DNA from: Marthasterias glacialis
Taxonomy: Eukaryota; Echinodermata; Asteroidea; Forcipulatida; Asteriidae
Assembly: GCA_911728455.2 (NCBI GenBank)
Contig: OU452231.1
Span: forward strand, 11,280,078-11,344,077
Reading direction: 5' to 3'
Length of the DNA stretch: 64,000 nucleotides
Under the pieces are notes generated by a model. It saw nothing but the letters and a program-made list of their open reading frames with translations, was not told the origin of the DNA and ran no database searches. A program made the translations under genes and the position numbers. Of this stretch, positions 1-10,500 are shown piece by piece. Position 1 is the first letter of the stretch, and every line of letters begins with the position of its first letter.

Positions 1-631
1 ATTAACTTCTGAAATCTGTTTACTTTAATTTTGAAAAGGGGAATACAGTTCATCCGGGGGTCCGAGACACCATGGTTAGTAACTAAACTCATCATGAACT
101 AAAAGATAATCTACAGACAGAAATGGATACGAATCAAGATCACTTTCCAATTCCATAGAGCATCTAAGCAGAGTTAACGCTTATGGAATTTTGAGACCAG
201 TCGTAACATGTAAATCATATAGATCTACAAAGTTAACTTTTCTGTTCTTCACAAACTTGTGCACAATTGAAACAAATTTGTGGAGTTAATAATTTGGACT
301 GAATTTACTATTTACTATTTACCGGAGGATTTTAGTGACAATGAATTGCAAATCAGATGAGACTGTTTTTGAGTCTCTAGAAAACGATTTCCATATAAAA
401 AAAAAACATGACTTCGCAAAAACACACTTCTGCACTACAATAAAATATACAAACCATACTTGTCACTCATTTCATGAACAGCCTAGCCTACTTTTACAAT
501 ACCCTTCAGGCTATATAACAACTTATCAAGGGCCCCATTGTTTACATTCAACCAGATGATATTTCCAAGACCCTGATGTTTATACAATCCTCTACAATCT
601 GTTTATACAATCCTCTACATCAGCCATTCAT
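1..631. other. AT-rich sequence downstream of LZTS, no gene seen
   Basis: No convincing coding region is present. A 23-base unit beginning GTTTATACAATCCTCTAC is repeated in tandem at about 578-620. Nothing else was recognised. Confidence 0.5.
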
Positions 632-1874
632 TTTATTACACAGTAGGGATCCACGTGGAACCAAAGTAGAACAGCGAGTCGGTTGTTGCTTTGTGGGAAG
701 AATGACTAGACACAGGTCCAAGTTCAACTTTTAAATACAAGTAAAGTACAGCCTTTGTTTTGTTTCCCCCCTGAGGTAATCAGATTCTGACTGTCATGTA
801 GATCTTACCATGGGTCTTTTCTCTATCACATAACCAAGTTGAAAATCCGGTTGCAAAACTTGTTGAAATAATGGAAACATTTTCTACTTTCCTACTTTTA
901 ACTCCTTTTTTTGGACTACATAAAGAAAGTTGAACTGTAAATGCAGGGCCTCATTTCAAAGAGCTGCTTAATAGTACAAAAAAAGCTCAACAAATTTATC
1001 TGCTTCGTAAAAATTTACAGGGAACCAGTCACAAACAATGCTCATATGGCACCGTCTTTTGGCTGTATTTTACTTCTGCAAGCTAAATTGTTAGTACTAA
1101 ACAAACTAATTTGCTTAAATATAGGTAGTTCCTGAGCCCAATTTCATAGAGCTGCTTCAGCACAAAAAAAGTAGGTAAGCGCGAAAAAATTGTTGTACCC
1201 AGAAATAGGTTACCGGCCAAAGTATCATTTCACTCATAGGCCTACAATTTGTAAAGTATCATTTCACTCATAGGCCTACAATTTGTGACTGGTTTCCTGC
1301 TTTACTGCGCTTAGCAGAAATTTGTTAAACACTATTTCTGCTTAAGCAGCTCTATGAAATTGGTTCCTGGTTTCAACCTTGACACAGGGAAAATACTTTT
1401 TTGTTTGTAAAAATAACCAAAGATTAACAATAACTGTACAAACTGTAGTTTAATAACTACTGCTTCTTTTGTCAGCAACGAAACCTGAGATGACCAATTC
1501 GGTGGGAGATTAAAAAAGAAAAAGACCAACCCAATCATTACCAACTGCTGGGTCATTTGGTGGTCAGAAACTGAGATGAACTTACAGTGAAGTTAGTGCC
1601 AAATTTCAGCTTTTACTTAGGACCCAGCAGATGAATTTTCAAAGAAGCAACCCCAAAATTTTGAATAATTTTCATATAAAGACAGATTCAAAATCTTCCA
1701 AAAGATATTTTACTTTTGTCATATTAAAGCTTCTCTTATTTTCAGCAAAAATCAATAATTTCATCAAAATAAGTTTAAGATATATAGCATTGATATCTTT
1801 TCTACAGAAACCACTTAGATAAAAAAAAAATAATAATAATTTACAAACTAATTACTTTGCCATAAATATTTGAT
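632..1874 (-). other. Probable 3' UTR of the LZTS gene with candidate poly(A) signals
   Basis: Sequence after the stop codon on the minus strand is AT-rich and non-coding. On that strand an ATTAAA lies at 1454-1449 and a canonical AATAAA at 637-632; no other AATAAA was found between them. Two MITE-like segments (about 944-1137 and 1138-1363) sit between the two signals. The end of the transcript therefore cannot be fixed without RNA data. Confidence 0.4.
1138..1363. mobile_element. MITE with CCAATTTCATAGAGCTGCTT terminal inverted repeats
   Basis: The left end CCAATTTCATAGAGCTGCTT is mirrored at the right by AAGCAGCTCTATGAAATTGG. The interior includes a 34-base tandem duplication (1221-1254 and 1255-1288). 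A related head-end fragment (CATTTCAAAGAGCTGCTTAA) lies just left at about 944. The same family recurs at 43936-44128, and a degraded relative lies near 16200-16376. It has no coding capacity. Confidence 0.75.
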
Positions 1875-3503
1875 TCAGCAATGGCTAATTTCTTTGTGTT
1901 CCAGCTCCAAGGTGAGTTGTTGGAGGTCACTCTCCAAGCTCCGATTTCGTCGACACATCTGTACGTAGTTCAGCTGCAGCTGCTTCTGGTACTTGATCAC
2001 TTTTTCCTTCTCCTCTTGCCATATGCGTCGCTCGTGGGCCATCTTGGCTTCGTGTGCCTGCAGCTTTTTCCTGGTCCCTGCGAGGTCCTCTTTCAGAGTC
2101 TGCATCTCGTGCTTCAATCTCTCATCGGCAGGAGACTTTGAGGTTCCCTTGTTAACATCAAAGACTGGCCCCGCAGCTTTACCTTCTGAGAGGTTCAATA
2201 AGTTCAGCTGACTAGTGCTCAAGCTTCTAACTCCTAGACTTATCTTGTCAAGTTTACTTTTGTACATTGCACTTTCATCCTTTAGGTCCTCTACCTGTGC
2301 CATCAATTCAGCTCGCTCACTCTTCAGAGTGCCCGTCTCTTTCTCCAGCTCCAGCGCCCTCTTCTGTGCCTCTTGAAAGCTGTGTACATTCACCTGAGGG
2401 CGACTTGAGTACTCAAGCTCTTGTTTCAACGATTCTATTTGGGAATCCCGTGATTTCATTTTGTCCATCAGAAAACCTATTTCTGTCTCCCTCTGACGCA
2501 GCCTCTCCTGGAAGCCCTGTTGCTCCTTCTCCTGCTCTTTGATGCGTCCTTTCAGATTACTTACATCACTTTCACTTTTCTCCTGAAGCAGTGCAAGTTC
2601 CCGCTTCATCTGAAACACCTCGCGTTCCCTGGTAGTCAATTTGACCTGCATGTCCATAAAATCACTCTCTAGCTGCCTCTGCAAGGGGGTCATCTTTGTA
2701 CCGCCTTTCACATTGGAGAGTTTGTTGCGGAGAAGACTACAGTCTTTCTCTGTTTCGCTCAGCTTTTTTTGCAACTTTTCAATATCACTACTTCTGTCTT
2801 TAACAGTCTGTCGCAGCTTCCCCACTTCTTGTTCCTTCTCGTCTTGGACTCTTTTAAGCTGATCTTTCATCTGACTGAGGTCTTTCTCCCTCTGCATGAG
2901 TTTTTCTTTCAACTGACTTACATTCCCAGACTGGTTTCCTTTTCCTGACATCAAACCCCCTCCTAACTTCCCCTTCTTCTGCAGCTGCTGATTGAGCTTC
3001 TCCTGGACCTCTCTGAGGTATGCAACCTCGCATCGCTCCTGGCTCAACTCCTTCTCCTTGGTGCTCATCTTTGTCCTCAATAGCGTGAGCTCCTCCTCTT
3101 GCAGCCTGACCTCTTTTGCCAGGTTCTCTTTCAGTTCCCGCATGTGATTGGTTTCGATACGGGCCTCACTCAACTCGGCCTCTTTCTCTTTCATGAGTCT
3201 CTCCTGGAAATCCACACTGCCTTGATCGGTGTGTCGATTCTTCTCAAGTTCTGCCTCTAGCGAGGCCAAAGTCTTTGAGCGATCAGCGAGCTGTTGCTCC
3301 TGGTGGGCAAGTTTGTTTCTCAAGTTGGCAATCTCTTTGGCCTTGGCACTCAGCTGATCTCTATGATTCCTCAGCTGCCATTTCAGGTCATCAACTCCCT
3401 TGCTGCCAGAATGCTGTGGATGCTGTTGCTGTTGTTGCTGCTGCTGCTGTGAGGTGTCCATCTTTTCTCGAAGAGACTTCTTTTCCTGTTCCAGTTTGTA
3501 GAT
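1875..3503 (-). CDS. LZTS2: LZTS coding exon 5 (long coiled coil, C-terminal Fez1 signature, stop)
   Basis: The acceptor TTCTTCCTTGATAG is followed by ATCTACAAACTGGAACAG. The exon encodes 542 residues (379-920) and ends in TGA at 1877-1875. Fourteen residues in is MDTS plus nine Gln (397-405, mixed CAG/CAA codons), then DLKWQLRNHRDQLSAKAKEI, which resembles the TKWEVCQKSGEI region of vertebrate LZTS. A long Lys/Glu/Leu-rich coiled coil follows, carrying a motif of the form [KR]Lxx[KR]ExEL near residues 480, 523, 579, 625, 666 and 712. It is broken by a Gly-rich linker (~554-575) and a Ser/Leu/Gly-rich segment (~803-841). The last 50 residues hold the family signature. The reading frame is completely open over 1.6 kb. 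Confidence 0.95.
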   Translation of the reverse strand: MYKLEQEKKSLREKMDTSQQQQQQQQQHPQHSGSKGVDDLKWQLRNHRDQLSAKAKEIANLRNKLAHQEQQLADRSKTLASLEAELEKNRHTDQGSVDFQERLMKEKEAELSEARIETNHMRELKENLAKEVRLQEEELTLLRTKMSTKEKELSQERCEVAYLREVQEKLNQQLQKKGKLGGGLMSGKGNQSGNVSQLKEKLMQREKDLSQMKDQLKRVQDEKEQEVGKLRQTVKDRSSDIEKLQKKLSETEKDCSLLRNKLSNVKGGTKMTPLQRQLESDFMDMQVKLTTREREVFQMKRELALLQEKSESDVSNLKGRIKEQEKEQQGFQERLRQRETEIGFLMDKMKSRDSQIESLKQELEYSSRPQVNVHSFQEAQKRALELEKETGTLKSERAELMAQVEDLKDESAMYKSKLDKISLGVRSLSTSQLNLLNLSEGKAAGPVFDVNKGTSKSPADERLKHEMQTLKEDLAGTRKKLQAHEAKMAHERRIWQEEKEKVIKYQKQLQLNYVQMCRRNRSLESDLQQLTLELEHKEISHC

Positions 3504-6500
3504 CTATCAAGGAAGAAATGACTGTGTGTAACTACAACAAAATACTTGCAAATGTACTCCCATACCATACCTGTACTTTGCTTTTACATTATCCGTAGAA
3601 TTTTCAAACAATCTCTCATAAATAACATGCAAAAGCAACTATTTGGTCCTTCCACTTGGCTTATAACACACAACTCAAGAACAGAATGAATCAGTAATGC
3701 AGTCCTCTGGGATTACATTTATCCCTGCAGTCTGTTCTACATTAAGTCAAGTTTGCAGATCTAAAGGGAAAACAGAAAAAACGCCGCTCTTCATGTTCAA
3801 GAAGGGTGCAGAGTTGCTGATTGGATGAATATTTTGGCAATGACACATGAGACAATGAACAACAACCAGTTCCAGACAATCTCCAAGAGGATTATAATAT
3901 TTATCGTATTTATTCAGGGATTCCATCAGGGATTCCACAGTTCAATTTCTATCTAATTTTCTTAAAGATAGTAAGACACTATCAAAATTGCATGGAGTTC
4001 AATTTGTTGCCTTCAAGTTGCTTGTAAAAAAATGGCTTAGTTCTAAAAAGTAAGCAATGTCACAGTGGCATGTCTATGGGAAAATGTACTTTTGTATTTT
4101 GAAGCAAGGGGCACCCACGGCAAATGCTGTTGGTACTGTGGGTTGTTTCAAAGACTGTCACAATTGTAGACTCGGCTGATAGACTGACCTGAGCTTGGAG
4201 TGAGTGACGAATCTTCCTAGATGTGTCTTCCTGTTCTTGGAGCTCTTTCCTCAGCCATGAGGTCTCCTCCTCCCAGGTTCTATGCTTCTCCTCGTGTACC
4301 TTCAAAATGGCTGCTTCGTTGCTGTCCATTGTGTCTCGAAGCGTGGACAACTGTGCTTCTTTCTCCTACGAAAGGTATAGAGAAGCAATAATATTTTTTT
4401 TTTAACTCAGTATAAATACATGTAAATTGCAATTCTTTCAAACACTAAAAGGACTTAATAATTTGATGCTGTAGTTCGACGACACTTCCTGTCATGGTCA
4501 TGCCCATTTCCTTAGCAACGTTGTGACTATTGAAGACTACAGTTAACACTTGGCACAGAACAGTCAAAATCTCACGCCAAAGTTATGTCATTTTCTAGTC
4601 AAGACAGTCTGAATTTATATTCAAGTAGTTGTTTTGAAACCTAAATCGACAGGGCGTAGTAATTAAATATGTTTGGATTATGAAATGTCCCATTTCAAGA
4701 ATGTACATATATCATTTTTTGTTTAACCTGCATGGATGCCATTTAATTGATTGTATGCGAGTGAAAGTATGCGAATGAAAGTCAGTCGAAGTCGGTGACC
4801 TCTGAATGATGTCAAGACTACAGCAGCATATGATTGATTTTCTGAGTGCTAAAAATTCTTTCTTTAAAACTGGAAGTAGGAAGTAAAACATGACTATAAA
4901 AAAAATCAAGTAAGATTTAGTTTTCAGAGGATCTAGGATGGCAATGGTTAAATGAAGTGTGGATCAACAGAAACTCTTACCAATACTTTCTGCCGCAAGC
5001 TGGCAATTTCGCTCATCTCTTCTCCGATGGAAGACACCTTGGATGAAGAGGCAGACGACTTATTGTCGACGCGATTACTGTTGTAATCCACCACGCCATA
5101 CGATGGGTTGGTGTGGTTGATGCGGACGGGTTTCTTGGGGCTGCTGTTGCCCTGGCGATTGTCAACTTGGGTGGTTGACTGGCTGATGTTCCTGCGTTTG
5201 TAGTCTGGGAGCAGCTTCTGCTGATTCTGGAGGTTCTGGATGCTGCGGTTGAGGTAGTTGAGCGAATGGGCTGGCTGGATGTGCCTCTGTTGGGCCATCT
5301 GCTTCCCCCAAGCCTATCACAATGACAAGGTTGATGACAAGAATTAACCACGGCTTATGCTATAAGCCAGGCACTCTGCGCATTGGTGACAGACACAATG
5401 TTGCAAAATGTTGTGAATAGTAAGCCCAGTCAAGAACAGTGCCCAGATAAGAACAATGACCTGGTAAGATCAGTGCTTAGCTAAGAACATAATTCAGTGT
5501 ATTTTAATGGGGACATTCAGGCTAGAATTTACTCTAAATAAAACAACAATTCTAAATTGATCAAAATGGTGAACTTCTTTGACCAACTGGGAATCTGTAA
5601 ATGGGCACTGTAAAAGAGTATGAAGTCATGCACAAAGTGCCTGGTTTGTAGCAATTGTCTCAATGCCACTCAACAGCCAACTGCAGCCACTGCCAGAAAC
5701 ACCAGGGCAAACCCCTTCTCTTTGCAATAACTGTAACTAGGTTATTTTACATGAATTACACAATGCATGGGACCTACGGCTTTACGTCCCATCTTTATGC
5801 CCACAACATGAAAAGAAAAATTAAGTTACAGAGTGGTTACATCAAGGATATTTCTTATCTAAAGTATTGTGACTGGACGTTTATAAACAAAGTTTAAACC
5901 TTGAGGGTTACTACAAGAAAGGGAAAAAAGGAAGGGGCAAATTAAAAAGGGACAGTACTGGAGTTGCTCGTTTACCACTTCAACACCGACCACTAATCAA
6001 ATGTCTGAGTAGAAATGTATTATTTTGAGGGTAATCTCTTCTAATAGACCCCTTGAAAAGGCCATCATCAAACAATGGAAACAAGCACGTGTGTATGCAC
6101 AATGTACAACTCTAAGCCAATGATAGGTCTTCCTTTCAGCTCAGTGAGAGCACTGTTTGGGCTTGTGGTACCATGAAAGGGTTTTTTAGATTTTTTTTGA
6201 AGAAGTTTTGTAACTTTCCCGTTTTGAATTTTGTGTCTGTTCCAAAGACAGCTCGAGACGAAATTGTGAAAAAGTTTGTGAAATAATAACCTTTGCATAA
6301 TTCTGAGGAGGTCGCTGTGCACTGTTGCCTTGGTAACCCTTCTGCTTTGGTGTAATGTCCTGCAGTGAGAGGCATTTTGTTGGTGGCGCCCCGAAATGAT
6401 TCCCAGCAAAGTTGCGTTTCTGGTTTGTCAAGACCACATCCGGGGGTTGCTGCTTGTGCTGTTGCTGTTGCTGCTGTTGCTGCCGTTGCTGCTTGGGTGG

Positions 6501-7576
6501 AGGGCGATCGTTGATATGGTCTGGCATGCTCGACGGAGAGCTGGGGAGGCTGTGCTTGGAAGAGGTACTACTGGGGGAGTCTAAGGAGCGGGACGGGGAG
6601 ATGGCCTTGAGGGGCACCGGGCGAATCATGCGATGCTGCTTGTACTGAAAGAACCAGGGAGAGAGCCAAGGGATACAGGTAAGGTTAAGATGTCGGAATC
6701 ACAGGCCTAGAATTTCAACTTTGAGAGGGCAAGGTCATTTTCATTTTGCAAAATGCACTTCCACTGGAATGTCTTAATGCCTAAGAGGCACCAGGGCAAC
6801 AGGAGCCATGGCCTCTGTGTAATTCCAGGCCTGAAATCATGTTTAACCCACTATTAAATGGGAAAACTGCATTGGTAACAAAATTCTCATATACATGTAG
6901 TGTAGTGCTTCTGAACAGGTTTGATACTTTGGATAACAAGTGAAAAAAAATTTCCCTCTTTTTTTTTTTTACATGTTTATAATAAAAAACAAAGTCAGCT
7001 CACTACTGTGTGCAAGGATTACTGAGGTATGGATCAAGCATGTTGTTCAGAAACTTTGATGTAACACACACAGATCTATATCCCTGCTGGGATGTAACAG
7101 AGCTGGGGTTGATTATACAAAGCATTTAGATTCATCTTAAGATGAGTTGTCAGTATTACAAGAGTGATGTGTATTGTGACATCACACTTTGCTTAGCAGC
7201 TAAGATTGACCGCACTTAAGCTCAATCTTAGTTCTCTGTGAAATCGAGCCTAGGGCTTCATAATTTTTCAGACAATAGTTATTACCTTCTTTACGACATT
7301 TACCTTTTCAAGTTGACCACTGACAGGGGTGATTACTGGGGGGCCTGCAGTTGCTGGTCCCTCTTCAATCAGTGAATTGTAACTATTAGACTCGCTGTGG
7401 TAGTAGGCTACGCTGCCCTCACGATAGCCACTGTCGACAAGTGGGCTGGACAGGTTGCCCATGGGCATGGAAGCATCTGGTGAGTCGCCATCAGAGGCTG
7501 CTTTGTAGTGTAAAGCCGGGGTTTTCTTCATGAAGTAGGAATCGTGCGTGGCATTGATGGTGCATGTTTCCATGAT
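1875..7576 (-). CDS. LZTS2: LZTS/Fez1-family leucine zipper putative tumor suppressor (LZTS2-like), five coding exons
   Basis: Joined minus-strand exons 7573-7304, 6644-6291, 5313-4981, 4365-4189 and 3503-1875 encode about 920 residues; every junction has GT/AG ends and phase 0. Family hallmarks seen: a PVSGQLEK motif (residues ~83-90) followed six residues later by IRP; a start to the coiled coil like LZTS (EKEAQLSTLRDTMDSNEA, ~320-337); QIYKLEQEKKSLREK across the exon 4/5 junction; and the C-terminal signature EKVIKYQKQLQLNYVQMCRR (~877-896). Vertebrate LZTS proteins are cytoplasmic/centrosomal scaffolds: LZTS2 binds beta-catenin and katanin p80, LZTS3 binds postsynaptic PDZ proteins. That such roles hold here is inference. 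Residues ~91-310 are Ser/Pro/Gln-rich and probably disordered; ~311-800 is coiled coil interrupted by a Gly-rich linker at ~554-575. At 920 residues it is longer than vertebrate LZTS (about 600-670). The C-terminus ends ISHC, without the TEI ending of vertebrate members. The family call is firm; LZTS2 versus the other paralogues cannot be settled here, and it may be the single pre-duplication gene. Confidence 0.93.
4189..4365 (-). CDS. LZTS2: LZTS coding exon 4 (coiled coil)
   Basis: The acceptor TTCGTAG is followed by GAGAAAGAAGCACAGTTG; the donor is CAG|GTCAGT at 4188. The 177 bases encode 59 residues beginning EKEAQLSTLRDTMDSNEAA and ending RHSLQAQ. This is a charged heptad-type helix that aligns by eye with the first coiled-coil block of vertebrate LZTS2. 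The exon is symmetric, so skipping it would keep the frame. The flanking introns 3504-4188 and 4366-4980 contain nothing I recognise. Confidence 0.92.
4981..5313 (-). CDS. LZTS2: LZTS coding exon 3
   Basis: The acceptor GTGATAG is followed by GCTTGGGGGAAGCAGATGGC (A-W-G-K-Q-M-A); the donor is TTG|GTAAGA at 4980. The 333 bases encode 111 residues. The N-terminal part (MAQQRHIQPAHSLNYLN) is Gln/Asn-rich, the middle is basic and Ser-rich, and the end (EEMSEIASLRQKVL) is the first turn of the coiled coil. It reads straight into exon 4 as RQKVL-EKEAQLSTL, matching how LZTS coiled coils begin. The intron on its 5' side (5314-6290) shows no feature I can support. Confidence 0.9.
6291..6644 (-). CDS. 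LZTS2: LZTS coding exon 2 (Ser/Pro/Gln-rich linker, first polyQ)
   Basis: The acceptor is a strong pyrimidine tract ending TTCTTTCAG, then TACAAGCAGCATCGCATG. The donor is AAG|GTTATT at 6290, weaker than usual. The 354 bases encode 118 residues: YKQHRMIRPVPLKAISPSRS, a Ser/Pro-rich stretch, a polyQ tract near residues 142-156 (QQRQQQQQQQQHKQQ), then a less biased tail ending NYAK. The IRPVPLKAI segment corresponds to the IRPTAFKPV segment of vertebrate LZTS1/2. The intron before it (6645-7303) holds a small MITE (6702-6833) and a fragment of another inverted-repeat element around 7110-7255. Confidence 0.88.
6702..6833. mobile_element. Small MITE with CAGGCCTGGAATT ends, inside LZTS intron 1
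   Basis: The termini are CAGGCCTAGAATTTC and GTAATTCCAGGCCTG. Internal blocks GGGCAAGGTCATTTT, TTTTGCAAAATGCACTTCCA and GCACCAGGGCAACAGGAGCC recur in reverse orientation at 13499-13662. Degraded relatives lie near 32195-32245, 47165-47275 and 51345-51400. Confidence 0.7.
7304..7576 (-). CDS. LZTS2: LZTS coding exon 1 (start codon, N-terminus)
   Basis: The ATG is at 7573-7571 in context ATCATGG (A at -3, G at +4). A pyrimidine-rich stretch ending in CTCATAG puts a splice acceptor at 7578-7577, so the exon probably begins at 7576 with only ATC as leader. The same TAG is an in-frame stop just before the ATG, so this is the first possible Met whether or not the acceptor is used. The exon encodes 90 residues (METCTINATHDSYFMKK...) and ends with PVSGQLEK, a motif shared with vertebrate LZTS. 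The donor used here is GTAAAT at 7303. A second GT donor lies 18 bases further at 7285 (AAG then GTAATA). The N-terminus lacks the MGSVSSLI-type start of vertebrate LZTS1. Confidence 0.85.
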
Positions 7577-10500
7577 CTATGAGGAGGGTTGGGTGAAGAG
7601 GGTATTTGGTTGTCTGCACAAAGCGTCTCCAAATGATATCTATAAATAAAAAAAAAGGATACAATAGCTTAATTAGTTGTTTTCAAGTAGGTTAAAAAAA
7701 TGGTTAAAGAGTGAACTGGAATGGAGTTTGCTGATCCCGGCGGCATAATGAAAACTCCAAAAATTGACGAAGGCTGACTATAGTTGTCAGTGGTGCCTAA
7801 ATGACTTCCCAAGTAGTCAGCCACACTTCGATCATCAGAACAAGTCCTTTAACATCATAAGCTACAACTCAATGTAGCACAGCAAAAACCCGGAGTTCAC
7901 TGTTTTTTCGTTGTGTAAATTGTATGCTGTAGAATTTGTTTGAGTAGTTCTGATCGTGCGCACATTTCAGAGAACAACATTTCAAGTCTGCTGCCATCTA
8001 GAGTCCCCAAAAGTCTCCTATTGGATAGAATCTGGAGCATTTTGCTCTTCTATGGGTTTATATCCAGGTTCTTACAATCAGCAAATTCACTCTCTCATCC
8101 TCTTGATCAATGCAGAATACGTCTTTTGATTCAAACGTAACAAATCTTTGGTACTTCTCAGATATACAGCGTGAGGCCTAAAGACACCACACACAGAAAT
8201 AAGAGAGACCTTTCTATTCAAGTTCCATCTATGTACAACAGCATGTTGAAAATTGACCACTGGAAATTCTCCAACCAACATGTACTGAGCGTACACGTGT
8301 GTCCAATAATGACCAAGTGAATGTCCAGCACCAGTTTGTTTCATGTAGTTTCACACTTCTAATGACCCCTGTGTTAAAAGCATTGCTTTAATAACATCTC
8401 ACATACATGTACCAGTACATTTACAATGTCACTGGTTAAGTGTTGTTAAAACTAATTGAACAAAACTAAAGAACGTGGATGGCATCTTGGCGCATTATTA
8501 TTCTTTTTTTAGTAAAGGGAACAGAGAATGCTGTGTTTAGCAAAACGATATCACGTGACACACAAGTAATACAATTTGCCACACAGGTACTACGTCATAT
8601 CGATCGACCAATGAACTACATGGACATGCATGTCGCCGTTTTGCCAAACATGCGTGTCACGTTGTCACATGATAAGATTTTGCCACACGTGTGTCATGTC
8701 GTAGTGAAACCCCTGCATACACTAGTGCCAGTAATAGACCTATGCTAGTATTTTGCAGGCAACAGAGTGTGGTTGAACTCAGCATTCTCAGGGTTCAATT
8801 TCTATGGGGGAAAACCTAAATTAGGTAGTGGTTATGAGTACCACCACATAAGTTTTAAAACCACTACTTTCTGTATCAATAATGTGCCATCCTTTTATAA
8901 AATAATAATCTATGGATCGTATCCACTTACAAGTCCAGAGTTCTGAATTTATTTCCATAAAGTCGGCCAGGGTCAGATGTGACTGTGCGACATTACTCAG
9001 ACTGATTGTTTTTAAAATCAACATACATAAAAAAAATTTTCAAATTTTATTTGTCACGTTCACTAACATATTGCCAGCAAGATGCAACCAAGACTACAAC
9101 ATGCTTGTAGTCTTGTGTTTCATAAATGATGTTTCAAGTTATGTGTTCAAAGATAATGTGATGGTTAGGAGGTGAAAACCAGCAGCAAAATAAGTACATT
9201 TTATTAAACCTGTATACAAAATTAAAAACCAAACCAAAATTAATTTTTAGGGCTAAAACTATTCAGAGTCAACAACAATCAAGTTTGGAATTCTAAACTT
9301 GAAGTTGCTTCCAATTCCTACAATCACAAACAGCGTCACCCTAGTACAACAAAAAGTACGCAACATCCGTTAAAAAAACAAAAAAAAAACAACAACAAAC
9401 AGTTTACATTGCAATTTTGTAAAACAATTCAGCTGTTGGTTTCTTTACACTACATGTGGTATTAAGACTGCATAGAGTGAATATCAAGTGGTTCTGCAGA
9501 CACACTTTTCACCAAGATAAGAAAAGCCGAAACAGCTGAGGTGACCGTTGTTTTCATTTGGTATTTAAGAGCCTCTACTTTAGGGGTCGGGTCAAGCAGG
9601 TTCACAGTTATCTAAATATCGGATGATTGTTGAAGAAACAATACAGCTGCCGCTGAAGTCTTTTAGCTGGCGACTGCAATCAGTACCAAGTCACCGGGCA
9701 AAAAAGTTAACTTCTGGAAACGATAATATTGTCATAAACTTAAATCCCATTGATAAGAGATTGTTGTGGTTTTCCTGGAGTGAAAGTGAAGAATGTTCAG
9801 AAGCCAGTCATTGTATAGGGACCTTTTTTTCCAACTGCCATACCTGTTGGGCCCCTTGGATAAGCTTAGACCCCTGGGTTATACAATATGTAAGCTGGAG
9901 GGACAATGAATTCCTTAGCCGTGTCCCTATGTTAATACCACCAATGCAGACAGACTACAGGTACCACATTGTACCTCACAACTGACCTGACAACTAACAA
10001 AATGTCATAATAACCCTAATATATAAAGGGGAACTGTACGAAAATGAAACACACACACAATGTCTTGTGCAAGCAGGGTCTTCCCAAAGACTTTGATAAG
10101 CTGTAGTGGTTGGGAGTTGGGGGAGAGGGTCCTGGATTCGAAACACTAGGCATTTCAGTATTTTCCTTTGAGCTTTGAGTTTCAAGATCTTATTTTTTTT
10201 AGTTTCAAGTTTGATCGTCTATGATCTGAAAACTCAAAAAAGCAACCTGAAAACTTGCAAAAATGAACTGGAAACTCAAAATAAACTCACAAAAATGAAC
10301 TTTTGAAACTAGGAAAAAGAAACTTGGAACTTGAAAAAATAAACTTGAAGAAAAGCAACACATGAGCTATCGAGAAAAATCAATTTTTTAAAGTAGCTTT
10401 TGGCTTAAATTCTACTCATGCTCCAACACAGAATACCAAAACAACATCATCCACGCACACCACACTACAATATCAAATATTCACTTCGTGTAATGTTTTA

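Noticed and set aside
1881-2862. Plus-strand open frames opposite LZTS exon 5
   Set aside because: They are antisense shadows of a strongly coding minus-strand exon and have no motifs of their own.
6396-6648. Plus-strand Leu- or Cys-rich frames at 6396-6648
   Set aside because: They are the polyQ-coding CAG run read on the other strand, giving polyLeu or polyCys.
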